A stretch of 64,000 nt of DNA, from assembly GCA_036500965.1 (NCBI GenBank), contig DASYBC010000105.1, positions 4,121-68,120 on the forward strand. Direction: 5' to 3'. Below, one piece after another: positions 42,317 through 51,656 of this stretch. Source of the DNA: AP-15 sp036500965. GTDB lineage: Bacteria > Pseudomonadota > Alphaproteobacteria > ATCC43930 > CGMCC-115725. The position numbers were made by a program, and so were the translations under genes. Position 1 is the stretch's first letter; the number at the start of each line of letters is the position of its first letter. The notes beneath the pieces are model-generated. The model had not been told where the DNA came from, ran no database searches, and saw only the letters and a list, made by a program, of their open reading frames with translations.

Positions 42317-43605
42317 GGGTGGCGCTCGTCAACCCGAACTGGGAGTTTGCCGGCAGCATCTATTTCGGCTGTCGCGAGCCGCATCTGCCGCTCGAATACG
42401 GGTACGCTGCGGCGCTGTTGGCGCGCGCCGGCCACGATGCCGCGATCATCGACGCGCAGGCGGAGGCGCTCGATGCCGAGGCGCTGCGGGCGCGGGTCGC
42501 GGGCTTTGCACCGGACATGATCGTCGTGACCACCGCGCCGAGCTACCTGTTCTGGCGCTGCGCCCCGCCCGAGTTGCGTGTGCCGCAAGCGGCCCTTGCG
42601 GCGTTGTCCGGCATCGCGGCGATCAAGGTCGCAGTCGGCCCGCACGGCTCGACCACCCCGCGCGCGGCCCTGCGCAAGCTCGCCGTCGACGCCGTCGTGC
42701 AAGGCGAATGCGAGGAGGTGCTGATTCGGCTCGCCGATGCGCCGCGCGGGGAGTGGGGCGGCATCGCCGGGCTGTGCCGCCAGGTTGGCGGCGAGGTCGT
42801 CGTCCAAGGTGGGCCGCAGGCCACGGACATCGCCCGGCTGCCGGCGCTGCGCTGGCCGGCCGAGACGTTGCGCCGCCACGGCCATCACCATCACCGCTTC
42901 GAGGCCGCGCCGCCGGTGCCGGGTGCCGAGATGGAGGCGTCGCGCGGCTGCCCCTATCATTGCACCTTTTGCGCCAAGGAGAATTTCCGCGACCGCTATC
43001 GCCGGCGGCCATTGGCGACGGTCCTCGCCGAGCTCGACGGCCTGATCGCGGCCGGGGTGGGGTATGTTTATTTCATCGACGAGATTTTTCTGCCGTGGCG
43101 CGAGCTCCTGGAAGGCGTCGCGCAGCGCCAGATCCAATTCGGCGTCCAGACCCGGATCGATCTGTGGCGCGAGGACATGCTCGACCTGCTCGGCGCCGCC
43201 GGCTGCGTGTCGATCGAGGCCGGGGTCGAAAGCCTGACCCCGGAGGGCCGCGACTGGCTCGATAAGGACTGCCGCATCTCGACCGACGAGCTGACCAGGC
43301 GCCTGGTTCACGCCAAGCGTTCGGTGCCGTTCGTGCAGGCCAATCTGATCGCCAGCGACGGCGACGATCCGGCCGCGGTCGAGCGCTGGCGCGCGGCGCT
43401 GCGCGACGAAGGCGTGTGGGCGAACCAGCCCGTGCCGCTGTTCCCCTATCCCGGCTCGCCCGATTACCGGCGGCTGTGGGGGCTGCCCGACGATCTGGCC
43501 TGGGAGCGCGCGGTCGACCATTACCTCGACCGCCACGCCGCGTTCAGCGACATCCAGGAGGCGCTGCCGCGGCGGCTGCAAGAATTGGAAGCTCCGTTGC
43601 GGTGA
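42313..43605 (+). CDS. B12-binding domain radical SAM protein
   Basis: The 430-residue protein has an N-terminal cobalamin-binding-like Rossmann region (VALVNPNWEFAGS, YGYAAALLARAGHDAAIIDA, VVTTAPSY) and a radical SAM domain whose cluster motif is CPYHCTFC (about residue 215), followed by VGYVYFIDEIFLP and CVSIEAGVESLTPEG. Such enzymes often methylate unactivated carbon or rearrange sugars. It resembles the oligosaccharide-cluster radical SAM family I remember as TIGR04295, a recollection to be checked. It is coupled by 4-bp overlaps on both sides. Confidence 0.88.
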   Translation: MRVALVNPNWEFAGSIYFGCREPHLPLEYGYAAALLARAGHDAAIIDAQAEALDAEALRARVAGFAPDMIVVTTAPSYLFWRCAPPELRVPQAALAALSGIAAIKVAVGPHGSTTPRAALRKLAVDAVVQGECEEVLIRLADAPRGEWGGIAGLCRQVGGEVVVQGGPQATDIARLPALRWPAETLRRHGHHHHRFEAAPPVPGAEMEASRGCPYHCTFCAKENFRDRYRRRPLATVLAELDGLIAAGVGYVYFIDEIFLPWRELLEGVAQRQIQFGVQTRIDLWREDMLDLLGAAGCVSIEAGVESLTPEGRDWLDKDCRISTDELTRRLVHAKRSVPFVQANLIASDGDDPAAVERWRAALRDEGVWANQPVPLFPYPGSPDYRRLWGLPDDLAWERAVDHYLDRHAAFSDIQEALPRRLQELEAPLR

Positions 43606-44702
43606 TCGGGCCGCCGATGACCGTGCTGATGACCGCCGACGCGGTCGGCGGCGTGTGGTCCTACGCGCTGGGGCTGTGCGCGGCATTGCCGGAGATCCGC
43701 TTTGTCCTTGCGGTGCTGGGGCCGCAACCGGCACGGGCGCAGCGCGCCGCTGCGACACGGCTTGGCAACGTCACTTTGGTCAAGAGCGACTTCCGTCTTG
43801 AATGGATGGGCGGCGGCCAGGCGGATGTCGCCGGAAGCTGCCGGGGGCTAGAGGCGCTTGCGGCGCAGCACGACGTCGATCTGGTCCATGTCAACGGCTT
43901 CGCCCAGGCGCGGCTCGCCGGCGGCCGCCCTATCCTGGTCGTGGCCCATTCCGATGTGGCGTCCTGGTGGAGGGCGGTGCATCGGCGCACGGCGCCGGTC
44001 GAATGGGACGAGTACCGCCGGCAGGTTGCCGGCGGGCTGTGCGCTGCCGCGGGCGTGGTGGCGCCGACCGAGGCGGTGCTGGGCGATCTGCGCCGGGAGT
44101 ACGCGCTGCCGCTGAAAGGTGCCGCAGTCATTCCCAACGGCATCGATATCGAGGCGTTCGTTCCGCGCCCGAAACGACCGGTCGTCATGGCCGCCGGGCG
44201 GGTCTGGGACGAGGCCAAGAACCTCCGCCTGCTCGACGAGATTGCTCCCGCCTTGGCCTGGCCGGTCGAGATCGCCGGCGAAACCGCCCATCCGGAGCAC
44301 GGCGAGGCGCGGCTGCGTCATGCCCAGGCGCTCGGCGTGCTCGATGCGGTGGAAATGCGCCGACGGCTCGGCGAGGCCGCGATTTTCGCAGCACCGGCGC
44401 GCTACGAGCCGTTCGGCCTCGGCATTCTCGAAGCCGCCGCCGCCGGGTGTGCGCTGGCGCTCGGCGACATCGCCTCGCTGCGCGAAACCTGGGACGGCGC
44501 CGCAATCTTCCTGCCGCCCGAGGATGCCGGGCAGTGGCAGGCGGCGCTCACCCGGCTGATCGGCGATCGCGACATGCGCGAGCGGCTGGCCGCGGCGGCC
44601 CGCGCCCGCGCCGGACGGTTCACCATCGCCCGCACCGCCGCGCGCTACCGCGCAGCTTATCGCGAGCTGGCCGGCGGCGCACACGCGCAGCGGGTCGCCT
44701 GA
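43602..44702 (+). CDS. GT4-like glycosyltransferase
   Basis: The 366-residue GT-B enzyme begins with the acceptor-domain loop TADAVGGVWSYALGL and has VVAPTEAVLGDLRREY, VIPNGIDIEAFVPR, VVMAAGRVWDEAKNL and the donor-binding E-x7-E region YEPFGLGILEAAAAG. The nucleotide-sugar donor is unknown. The start is GTG at 43602 within the preceding stop; an ATG at 43617 is the alternative. Confidence 0.87.
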   Translation: MIGPPMTVLMTADAVGGVWSYALGLCAALPEIRFVLAVLGPQPARAQRAAATRLGNVTLVKSDFRLEWMGGGQADVAGSCRGLEALAAQHDVDLVHVNGFAQARLAGGRPILVVAHSDVASWWRAVHRRTAPVEWDEYRRQVAGGLCAAAGVVAPTEAVLGDLRREYALPLKGAAVIPNGIDIEAFVPRPKRPVVMAAGRVWDEAKNLRLLDEIAPALAWPVEIAGETAHPEHGEARLRHAQALGVLDAVEMRRRLGEAAIFAAPARYEPFGLGILEAAAAGCALALGDIASLRETWDGAAIFLPPEDAGQWQAALTRLIGDRDMRERLAAAARARAGRFTIARTAARYRAAYRELAGGAHAQRVA

Positions 44703-45829
44703 TGGCGAAGATCGTTTTGTTCTGCCACTCGCTGCGCTCCGACTGGAATCACGGCAATGCCCATTTCCTGCGCGGCATCGCGGCCGAATTGCGGTGGCGC
44801 AGGTTTGATTTCGAGGCATTCGAGGCCGAAAACGGCTGGAGCGGGCGCAATCTCGCCGCCGATTCCGGGCCGGCGGCGCTCGACGCGTGGCGTGCCGTCT
44901 ATCCGCATGTGAAGGCGGCAACCTACGATCCGACAACGTTCGATCTCGACCGGGCGCTCGACGGCGCCGATCTTGTGATGGTCCACGAATGGAGCGATCC
45001 GGCGCTGATCGCCCGCCTCGCGGCACGGCGTCGCGAGGGAGCCGACCACCTGCTGCTGTTTCACGACACCCATCACCGCATGGTCAGCGCGCCCGAAGAG
45101 ATGGCGCGGCTCGATCTCGACGGGTTCGACGCGGTGCTCGCCTTTGGCGAGGCGCTCGCCGAGGCCTATCGGCGCCGCGGCTGGGGACGGCAGGTGTTCA
45201 CCTGGCACGAGGCAGCCGACCTGCGGGTGTTCCACCCATGCCCGGAGATCAGCCGCGAGCGTGACCTGGTGTGGATCGGCAATTGGGGCGACGGCGAGCG
45301 CGCTGCCGAGCTCCGCGAATTCCTGGTCGAGCCGATCGCGGCACTCGGCCTTCGGGCGCGCGTGCATGGCGTGCGCTACCCGGCCGAGGCGCGCGCCGCG
45401 CTGGCCGCGGCCGGCATCGACTATGCCGGCTATCTCGCCAATTTCCAGGTGCCCCAGGCTTTCGCCGCCGCGCGCATGACGGTCCATGTGCCGCGCCGGC
45501 CTTATGCGCGGATGCTGCCCGGCATTCCGACGATCCGGATGTTCGAGGCGCTGGCCTGCGGCATCCCGCTCGTCTCGGCGCCCTGGGATGATTGCGAGAA
45601 CCTGTTCATCCCCGGCGAGGATTATCTGGTCGCGCGGGACGGCGGCGAGATGCGGCGGCAGCTGGCAGCACTGCGCGCCGATGCGGCGCTGCGTGCCGCT
45701 CTGGCAGCGCGTGGGCGGGCGACGGTCATGGCGCGCCACAGCTGCGCCCATCGCGTCGACGAGCTGCTCGGCATCTGTCGCGCGCTGGGCCGCGAGCTGG
45801 TCGAACCCGCAATGCCGGCCGCGTCGTGA
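44702..45829 (+). CDS. CgeB-like glycosyltransferase, first of four
   Basis: The 375-residue protein has a GT-B-like layout. The N-terminal region has LRSDWNHGNAHFLRGIAAELR, a middle segment LLLFHDTHHRM, then LVWIGNWGDGERAAELREFL and a C-terminal donor domain with TIRMFEALACGIPLVSAPWDDCENLF. This is the CgeB/GT1 pattern used by spore-coat and surface-glycan enzymes. It shares one base with the preceding gene's stop. The three following genes are more distant paralogues. Confidence 0.8.
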   Translation: MAKIVLFCHSLRSDWNHGNAHFLRGIAAELRWRRFDFEAFEAENGWSGRNLAADSGPAALDAWRAVYPHVKAATYDPTTFDLDRALDGADLVMVHEWSDPALIARLAARRREGADHLLLFHDTHHRMVSAPEEMARLDLDGFDAVLAFGEALAEAYRRRGWGRQVFTWHEAADLRVFHPCPEISRERDLVWIGNWGDGERAAELREFLVEPIAALGLRARVHGVRYPAEARAALAAAGIDYAGYLANFQVPQAFAAARMTVHVPRRPYARMLPGIPTIRMFEALACGIPLVSAPWDDCENLFIPGEDYLVARDGGEMRRQLAALRADAALRAALAARGRATVMARHSCAHRVDELLGICRALGRELVEPAMPAAS

Positions 45830-46908
45830 CGCCGCTGTCGATCGCTTTTTTCGGGTCGAGCCTGGTTTCGGCCTATTGGAACGGGGCGGCGACCTATTAC
45901 CGCGGCATCCTGCGGGCGCTCGCGGCCAACGGGCACCGCATCACCTTCTACGAGCCCGACGCCTACGACCGTCAGAAGCATCGCGACATCCCCGACCCCG
46001 ACTGGGCGCGGGTGGTGGTTTATCCGGTGGACGGAGAGGCCGGCGTCGAGCGCGCCCTCGACGCGGCGCGAACCGCCGATCTGATCGTCAAGGCCAGCGG
46101 CGTCGGGGTGTTCGACGATTTGCTCGAGGCGCGCGTGCCGGCGGCCCGGCGGCCCGGGGCGGTGGCCGCGTTCTGGGACGTCGATGCGCCGGCCACCCTC
46201 GACCGTATCGCCGCCGACCAGGCCGACCCGTTCCGCCCGCTGATCCCCGACTATGACATCATCCTGACCTATGGTGGCGGCCCCCCGGTGGTTTCGGCCT
46301 ACGAGCGGTTCGGCGCGCGGCGCTGCGTGCCGATCTACAACGGCCTCGATCCGCAGACCCACCATCCGGTCGCACCCGAGCCGCGCTTTGCCTGCGATCT
46401 CGGCCTCGTCGCCAACCGCCTGCCCGACCGCGAGCGGCGGATCGACGAATTCTTTGTCGAGGTCGCGGCCGATCTGCCCGACGCGCACTTTCTGCTCGGC
46501 GGCAATGGCTGGGCCGACAAGGTGCTGCCGACCAATGTCTCCTGTCTCGGCCACCTCTACACGCGCGACCACAACGCGTTCAACGCCTCGGCCCTGGCGG
46601 TGCTGAACGTCAGCCGCGACAGCATGGCGGCCTATGGCTTTAGCCCGGCGACGCGGGTGTTCGAGGCGGCCGGGGCGGCAGCCTGCGTCATTACCGACGC
46701 CTGGGAGGGCATCGCCCAGTTCTTTGAGCCGGGTCGGGAAATCCTGGTTGCCGCGAATGGCCCGGCAGTGGCCGAGCAGCTGGCGCGCCTGAGCCGCGAC
46801 GAGGCGAGCCGCATCGGCGCCGCTGCGAGGGCCCGCACGCTCGCCGACCACACCTATGCGCAGAGGGTGGCGCTGCTGCAGCGGGTGCTCGATGGGTCCG
46901 AACCGTGA
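45826..46908 (+). CDS. CgeB-like glycosyltransferase, second of four
   Basis: The 360-residue protein shows the paralogue pattern: SLVSAYWNGAATYYRGILRALAA at the N-terminus, FWDVDAPATLDRI, DIILTYGGGPPV, CDLGLVANRLPDRERRI, then FNASALAVLNVSRDSM and ATRVFEAAGAAACVITDAWEG. The start is GTG at 45826 inside the previous stop. It lacks a membrane segment. The donor and acceptor are unknown. Confidence 0.8.
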   Translation: MTPLSIAFFGSSLVSAYWNGAATYYRGILRALAANGHRITFYEPDAYDRQKHRDIPDPDWARVVVYPVDGEAGVERALDAARTADLIVKASGVGVFDDLLEARVPAARRPGAVAAFWDVDAPATLDRIAADQADPFRPLIPDYDIILTYGGGPPVVSAYERFGARRCVPIYNGLDPQTHHPVAPEPRFACDLGLVANRLPDRERRIDEFFVEVAADLPDAHFLLGGNGWADKVLPTNVSCLGHLYTRDHNAFNASALAVLNVSRDSMAAYGFSPATRVFEAAGAAACVITDAWEGIAQFFEPGREILVAANGPAVAEQLARLSRDEASRIGAAARARTLADHTYAQRVALLQRVLDGSEP

Positions 46909-48083
46909 GCGCGGCCGTACCGCCGCCGTCGGAGCGGTTGCGGATCGTGATCCTCGGCCTGTCGATCACCTCGTCCTGGGGCAACGGCCACGCAACGACC
47001 TATCGGGGCTTGATGCGGGCGCTGTGCCGCCGCGGCCACGAGGTGCTGTTCCTCGAGCGCGACACGCCGTGGTATCGCCAGCACCGCGACCTGCCGCGGC
47101 CCCCGTTCGGCTGGACGCGGCTCTATGACAGCGTCGCCGAGCTGCGCCGGCGCTGGAGCGGTTCGTTGCGCAAGGCCGATCTGGTCATGGTCGGCTCCTA
47201 TGTGCCCGACGGCATCGAAGTGGCCGAGCTGGCTCAGCAAACGGCGAGCGGGGTGGTCGCCTTTTACGACATCGACACGCCGGTGACGATGGCCGCGCTG
47301 GCGGCCGGAAGCTGCGGATATCTGAGCGCTGGGCTGATCCCCGGCTTCGATCTTTATCTTTCGTTCACCGGCGGCCCGGTGCTGCGGCAGATCGAGCGTG
47401 AATACGGCGCGCGGATGGCCAGCGCCCTTTATTGCTCGGTCGACCCGGACTGCCATTCTCCGCAAGCGGTCGCGGCCGCGTGGGATCTCGGCTATCTCGG
47501 CACCTACAGCGCCGACCGGCAGCCGGCGCTCGACCGCCTGATCTGCGCCCCGGCGCGCGTTTGGCCGGGTGGCCGGTTCGCCGTCGCCGGCTCGCTCTAT
47601 CCGCCGGAGCTGACCTGGCCGGAGAATGTCGAGCGCATCGAGCACATCGCGCCCGGTCGGCATGCGACGTTCTACGCGCAACAGCGTTTTACCCTCAACG
47701 TGACCCGCGCCGACATGATCCGCTGCGGCTACTCGCCGAGCGTGCGCCTGTTCGAGGCCGCCGCCTGCGGCGTGCCGATCATCAGCGATTGGTGGCCGGG
47801 GCTCGACGAGTTCTTCCAGCCCGGCCGCGAGATCCTCGTCGTCCGCGATGCCGATCAAGTGCTGGACTGCTTGCGCGAGCTGCCGGAAGCCGAGCGGCGG
47901 CAGATGGCCCAGCGCGCCCGGTGCCGCGTGCTTGCCGCTCACACCGCCGATCACCGCGCCGCCACGCTCGAAGCCTATTTCAAAGAAGCGCGCGACCGAG
48001 GGGTTATGCGGCCGAAGGGCTCTGCGCGACGGCGGATTGCGCCCGAAGCGACGGCGCCACTGCTCGCCGGGCCGGCGCAATGA
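46905..48083 (+). CDS. CgeB-like glycosyltransferase, third of four
   Basis: The 392-residue protein is clearly similar to the next gene product: ILGLSITSSWGNGHATTYRGL, VLFLERDTPWYRQHRD, FYDIDTPVTMAALAAG, YLGTYSADRQPALDRL, TLNVTRADMIRCGYSPSVRLFEAAACGVPIISDWWPGLDEFF. The C-terminal 25 residues are an extra basic tail. The start is GTG at 46905 with a 4-bp overlap. It is probably a sugar transferase adding a residue related to that of its neighbour. Confidence 0.82.
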   Translation: MSAAVPPPSERLRIVILGLSITSSWGNGHATTYRGLMRALCRRGHEVLFLERDTPWYRQHRDLPRPPFGWTRLYDSVAELRRRWSGSLRKADLVMVGSYVPDGIEVAELAQQTASGVVAFYDIDTPVTMAALAAGSCGYLSAGLIPGFDLYLSFTGGPVLRQIEREYGARMASALYCSVDPDCHSPQAVAAAWDLGYLGTYSADRQPALDRLICAPARVWPGGRFAVAGSLYPPELTWPENVERIEHIAPGRHATFYAQQRFTLNVTRADMIRCGYSPSVRLFEAAACGVPIISDWWPGLDEFFQPGREILVVRDADQVLDCLRELPEAERRQMAQRARCRVLAAHTADHRAATLEAYFKEARDRGVMRPKGSARRRIAPEATAPLLAGPAQ

Positions 48084-49165
48084 AGCTGGTGATCTTCGGG
48101 CTCTCGGTCAGCTCCTCCTGGGGCAACGGCCATGCGGTGCTGTGGCGCGCGCTGATCCGCAGCCTCGGGCGCCGCGGCCACCACACCGTGTTTTTCGAGC
48201 GCGACGTGCCGTATTACGCCGAGAACCGCGACCTGACCGAGCTCGAAGGCGGCCGGCTGATTTTGTACCGTGACTGGAACGAGGTTGCGGCGAGCGCCAG
48301 GCGCCAGCTTGCCGATGCCGATGCGGCGATCGTGACCTCGTATTGCCCGGATGCGCTCGCCGCCACCGATCTCGTCTGCGACGGCCGGGCGCTGCGGGTC
48401 TTTTACGATCTGGACAGCCCGGTGACCTTGGCGCGGCTCGCCGCCGGCGAACCGGTCGAATATCTCGGGCCGGACGGGCTGGCGCCGTTTGATCTGGTGC
48501 TGAGCTATGCCGGCGGCGACGCGTTGACCGCGCTGCGCGAGCGCCTGGGCGCGCGCCGGGTCGCTCCATTCTACGGCTGCGTCGATCCGGAGCGCTACCG
48601 ACCAGCGCCGCCGCCCGGCGGCCGGCGTGCCGCGCTGTCGTATCTTGGCACCTATGCCGAGGACCGGCAGCAAGCACTGCGCCGCCTGTTCCTCGACCCC
48701 GCCCATCGGCGCTCGGAATGCCGGTTCGTGATCGGCGGCGCGCAGTACCCGACCGATTTCCCGTGGAGCCCGAACATCTTCTTCGAGCGCCACGTGCCGC
48801 CGGCGGCACATCCAGGCTTCTACGCCGCCGCGCGCTCGACCTTGAATATCACCCGCGCGGCAATGGCTGCTTGCGGCTGGTGCCCGTCCGGCCGCCTGTT
48901 CGAAGCAGCCGCCTGCGCCGCCCCGATCCTCAGCGATTGGTGGGAGGGGCTCGATGAATTCTTCGATCCCGGCAACGAGATCCTGATCGTGCGCACGACC
49001 GGGGACGTTCTGATGGCTCTTGATCTCGGCGACCACGAGCTGGCGAGGATCGGCGCCGCGGCGCGCGAGCGGGCTCTGGCCGAGCACACCGGCGACCGTC
49101 GCGCGGCGCAGCTCGAAACGCTGCTGCAAGCTCGCATGCCCGAGGAATTGCGCCAGGAGGCCTGA
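48080..49165 (+). CDS. CgeB-like glycosyltransferase, fourth of four
   Basis: The 361-residue paralogue of the preceding gene has FGLSVSSSWGNGHAVLWRAL, TVFFERDVPYYAENRDL, FYDLDSPVTLARLAAGE, YLGTYAEDRQQALRRLF, STLNITRAAMAACGWCPSGRLFEAAAC and ILSDWWEGLDEFF. The ATG at 48080 overlaps the previous stop. The high similarity of genes three and four points to a local duplication. Confidence 0.83.
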   Translation: MKLVIFGLSVSSSWGNGHAVLWRALIRSLGRRGHHTVFFERDVPYYAENRDLTELEGGRLILYRDWNEVAASARRQLADADAAIVTSYCPDALAATDLVCDGRALRVFYDLDSPVTLARLAAGEPVEYLGPDGLAPFDLVLSYAGGDALTALRERLGARRVAPFYGCVDPERYRPAPPPGGRRAALSYLGTYAEDRQQALRRLFLDPAHRRSECRFVIGGAQYPTDFPWSPNIFFERHVPPAAHPGFYAAARSTLNITRAAMAACGWCPSGRLFEAAACAAPILSDWWEGLDEFFDPGNEILIVRTTGDVLMALDLGDHELARIGAAARERALAEHTGDRRAAQLETLLQARMPEELRQEA

Positions 49166-49168
49166 TCG

Positions 49169-49951
49169 ATGTGGGGTATCGTCCCGGCTGCAGGAAACGG
49201 CACACGCATCCAGCCGCTCGCCTTCTCGAAGGAGCTGCTGCCGGTCGGCAGCCGCCTCGACGGCGATACCGAGCGGCCGCGCGCGGTCAGCGAGTATCTG
49301 GTCGAGCGCATGCTGCGCGCCGGCGCCGACCGGATCTGCTTTGTGATCTCGCCGTGGAAGTCGGATATCCTGCAGTATTACGGCGCCGGGATGGAAGGCG
49401 CGGCGATCGCCTATGTCGTGCAGCCCGAGGCGCTAGGGCTGTGCGACGCGATCTTTCGCGCCCTGCCGCTGATCCGGCCCGAGGAATCCGTGCTGGTCGG
49501 CCTGCCCGATACGATCTGGCTGCCGCAGGACGGGCTCGCCGCACTGCCCGACGACCGGCTGGCGTTTCTGACCTTCCCGGTCGCACGGCCTGAATTCTTC
49601 GACGCGGTCGCCGCCGATCGCGACGGAAGGGTGCGCGAAATCCAAGTCAAATCGCCGGGCCCTTCGACCCGCTGGATCTGGGGCGCGTTTCGGCTTCCGG
49701 GCTCGGTCCTGCATGCGCTTTATCGGCTGTGGGAGCGGCGCGAGCGGCGCGACGAATACATCGGCACCCTGGTCAACGCCTATCTCGCCGATGGCGGCGA
49801 AGCGGTCGCGGTCGCCGCCGGCACCGCCTATGTCGATGTCGGCACCTTGGGCGGGTATCGCGAGGCGATGCGGCTGCTGACCGGCGGCCATGCGCCGGCA
49901 GAGGCCGCCCTTACCGCCGTGAGCGCGGCGCGTGGAGGCCGGCGGCGATGA
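49169..49951 (+). CDS. sugar-phosphate nucleotidyltransferase (RmlA-like)
   Basis: The 260-residue enzyme has the nucleotide-binding signature PAAGNGTRIQPLAFSKELLPVG, VSEYLVERMLRAGADRICFVIS, QPEALGLCDAIFRALP and the metal-binding region VLVGLPDTIWLPQDG. It should activate a sugar-1-phosphate with NTP. Its short C-terminus ends after VDVGTLGGYREAMRLL. It is separated from the preceding stop by 3 bp and overlaps the next gene by 4 bp. Confidence 0.87.
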   Translation: MWGIVPAAGNGTRIQPLAFSKELLPVGSRLDGDTERPRAVSEYLVERMLRAGADRICFVISPWKSDILQYYGAGMEGAAIAYVVQPEALGLCDAIFRALPLIRPEESVLVGLPDTIWLPQDGLAALPDDRLAFLTFPVARPEFFDAVAADRDGRVREIQVKSPGPSTRWIWGAFRLPGSVLHALYRLWERRERRDEYIGTLVNAYLADGGEAVAVAAGTAYVDVGTLGGYREAMRLLTGGHAPAEAALTAVSAARGGRRR

Positions 49952-50724
49952 GAAAGCTCGAACCCGACGACATTCGCCGCCAGGCGGCGGCGCTCGGGCC
50001 GTGGTTTCACAACATCGATCTCGGCGGGGTCGCCACCGCCCCCGAGCATTTCCTCGGCGATTACCCGGCGGTGAAATGGCGCCGCTTTGCGCACGCCTTG
50101 CCGGCCGATCTCAGCGGCCGCACGGTCCTCGACATCGGCTGCAACGGCGGCTTTTATGCGATCGAGATGAAGCGGCGGGGTGCGGCCCGCGTGCTTGGCG
50201 TCGACCACGACGAGGATTATTTGCGGCAGGCCCGCTTTGCCGCGCAAACCCTCGGGCTCGACATCGAGTTCGCCCTTCTGTCGGTCTATGACGTCGCAGC
50301 GTTGGGAGAGCGCTTCGACGTCGTGTTGTTTCTGGGGGTGCTGTATCATCTCCGCCACCCGCTATTGGCGCTCGATCTGATCCGCGACCATGTCGTCCGC
50401 GACCTGTTCGTCTGCCAGTCGATGCAGCGCGGCGATGCCTCTGAAGAGCGGATCGAGGAGGATTATCCGTTCTCGGAGACCGCTGTGTTCGAACATAGCG
50501 GATTTCCGCGTCTCGCCTTTGTCGAGCACCGCTATGCCGGCGATTGCACCAACTGGTGGATCCCCAACCATGCCTGCACCGCGGCGATGCTGCGCAGCGC
50601 CGGGTTTGTCATCGAGGATAACCCGGAGGAGGAGGTGTTCGTGTGCCGCCCCGGACCAGCCGATGGCGATCGCGCCGTCTACCCGGCGCGACCGCCGCGG
50701 CGCGGCAATGGAGCGGCGCCGTGA
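49948..50724 (+). CDS. SAM methyltransferase of the glycan cluster
   Basis: The 258-residue enzyme has motif I LDIGCNGGFYAIEMKRRGA, the acidic VLGVDHDEDYLRQA, and FDVVLFLGVLYHLRHPLLALD, then HSGFPRLAFVEHRYAGDCTNWWIPN, which is a distinctive conserved block. It resembles the tRNA-CmoB/CmoA-like fold and a cluster-specific methyltransferase family I remember as TIGR04290 (to be checked). The likely acceptor is a sugar hydroxyl or amino group. It is coupled on both sides by ATGA/GTGA overlaps. Confidence 0.85.
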   Translation: MRKLEPDDIRRQAAALGPWFHNIDLGGVATAPEHFLGDYPAVKWRRFAHALPADLSGRTVLDIGCNGGFYAIEMKRRGAARVLGVDHDEDYLRQARFAAQTLGLDIEFALLSVYDVAALGERFDVVLFLGVLYHLRHPLLALDLIRDHVVRDLFVCQSMQRGDASEERIEEDYPFSETAVFEHSGFPRLAFVEHRYAGDCTNWWIPNHACTAAMLRSAGFVIEDNPEEEVFVCRPGPADGDRAVYPARPPRRGNGAAP

Positions 50725-51656
50725 TCGAGGCCGCGATGCTGTGGAACGAGCCCAACAACAAGTCGCATTGGGATTTGGAGCTCGATCCCGACTGGTCGAA
50801 ATTCGCGCGGATGACCCGGCTGGCCGGCGAGGCGATCGCCGCAGCCGCTCCCGGGCTCCCGCGAGTGTTGGGCGGCATCTCGCCGATCGATCCGGCCTTC
50901 ATTTGCAATCTCGCCGGTCAGGGTGTGCTCGACCGGCTCGACGTCGTCGCCGTGCACGGCTTTCCGCTCGACTGGAATTTGTGGCCGATCGACGATTGGC
51001 CGGCGAAGCTCGCCGAGATCGCCGCCGTGACCGAGTTGCCGGTGTGGGTCTCGGAATGCGGCGCCTCGAGCTTTGGCGCCGAGGAGGTGCAGGAATTCGG
51101 GTTGCGGCGCACCGCCGAATTGCTGATCGGGCGCGCGCCGCGCATCCATTGGTACAGCCTTTTTGACCTGCCGCAGGCCTGGCCGGCGACGACCCGCCAC
51201 AAGGAGGCCGAGGGCTCGTCCTATTACCGGCATTTCTACATGGGGCTCCTGCGCGAGGACGGCACGCCAAAGCGCGCGGCGCAGCATTTTGCCGAGTTCG
51301 CGCCGGAATTGGGCATCTGCCAGTGGTTCCATTTCGAGGATCACCGGCTTGATCAGGCGGTGCATTGGCTGAAGCGGCTGGGGGTGCGGCACCTGCGCAC
51401 CGGGCTCAGCTGGGCCGACAGCTTTCGGCCCAATGCCGAAGCTTGGTTCGACCGCCAGATGCGCGCCTTGGAGCCGTTCGAGGTGACCTTGACCCTGTGC
51501 TTCACTCCTGAACATCGCGGGATCGCACCGCACCATACGAGCCCGCCGCAATCGGATGACGAGTTTGCCGAATTCTGCCTGCGCATGATCCGGCGCTATT
51601 GCAGCGCCGGCGCCGGATACGGGCCGAACCCGGCATTCGCGGGAGCGCCGGCGTGA
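50721..51656 (+). CDS. clan GH-A-like glycosidase with apparently permuted barrel
   Basis: The 311-residue protein has no signal peptide. The acid/base motif LWNEPNN is at residues 7-13 and the nucleophile motif VWVSECGASS near 110, as in clan GH-A. Strands normally found before NEP appear instead in the C-terminal third: LGVRHLRTGLSWADSF, VTLTLCFTPEHRGI and the helix EFAEFCLRMIRRY. The order therefore looks like beta4-8 then beta1-3. The start is GTG 50721 inside the previous stop. It may trim or transfer a sugar inside the cell. Confidence 0.75.
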   Translation: MIEAAMLWNEPNNKSHWDLELDPDWSKFARMTRLAGEAIAAAAPGLPRVLGGISPIDPAFICNLAGQGVLDRLDVVAVHGFPLDWNLWPIDDWPAKLAEIAAVTELPVWVSECGASSFGAEEVQEFGLRRTAELLIGRAPRIHWYSLFDLPQAWPATTRHKEAEGSSYYRHFYMGLLREDGTPKRAAQHFAEFAPELGICQWFHFEDHRLDQAVHWLKRLGVRHLRTGLSWADSFRPNAEAWFDRQMRALEPFEVTLTLCFTPEHRGIAPHHTSPPQSDDEFAEFCLRMIRRYCSAGAGYGPNPAFAGAPA

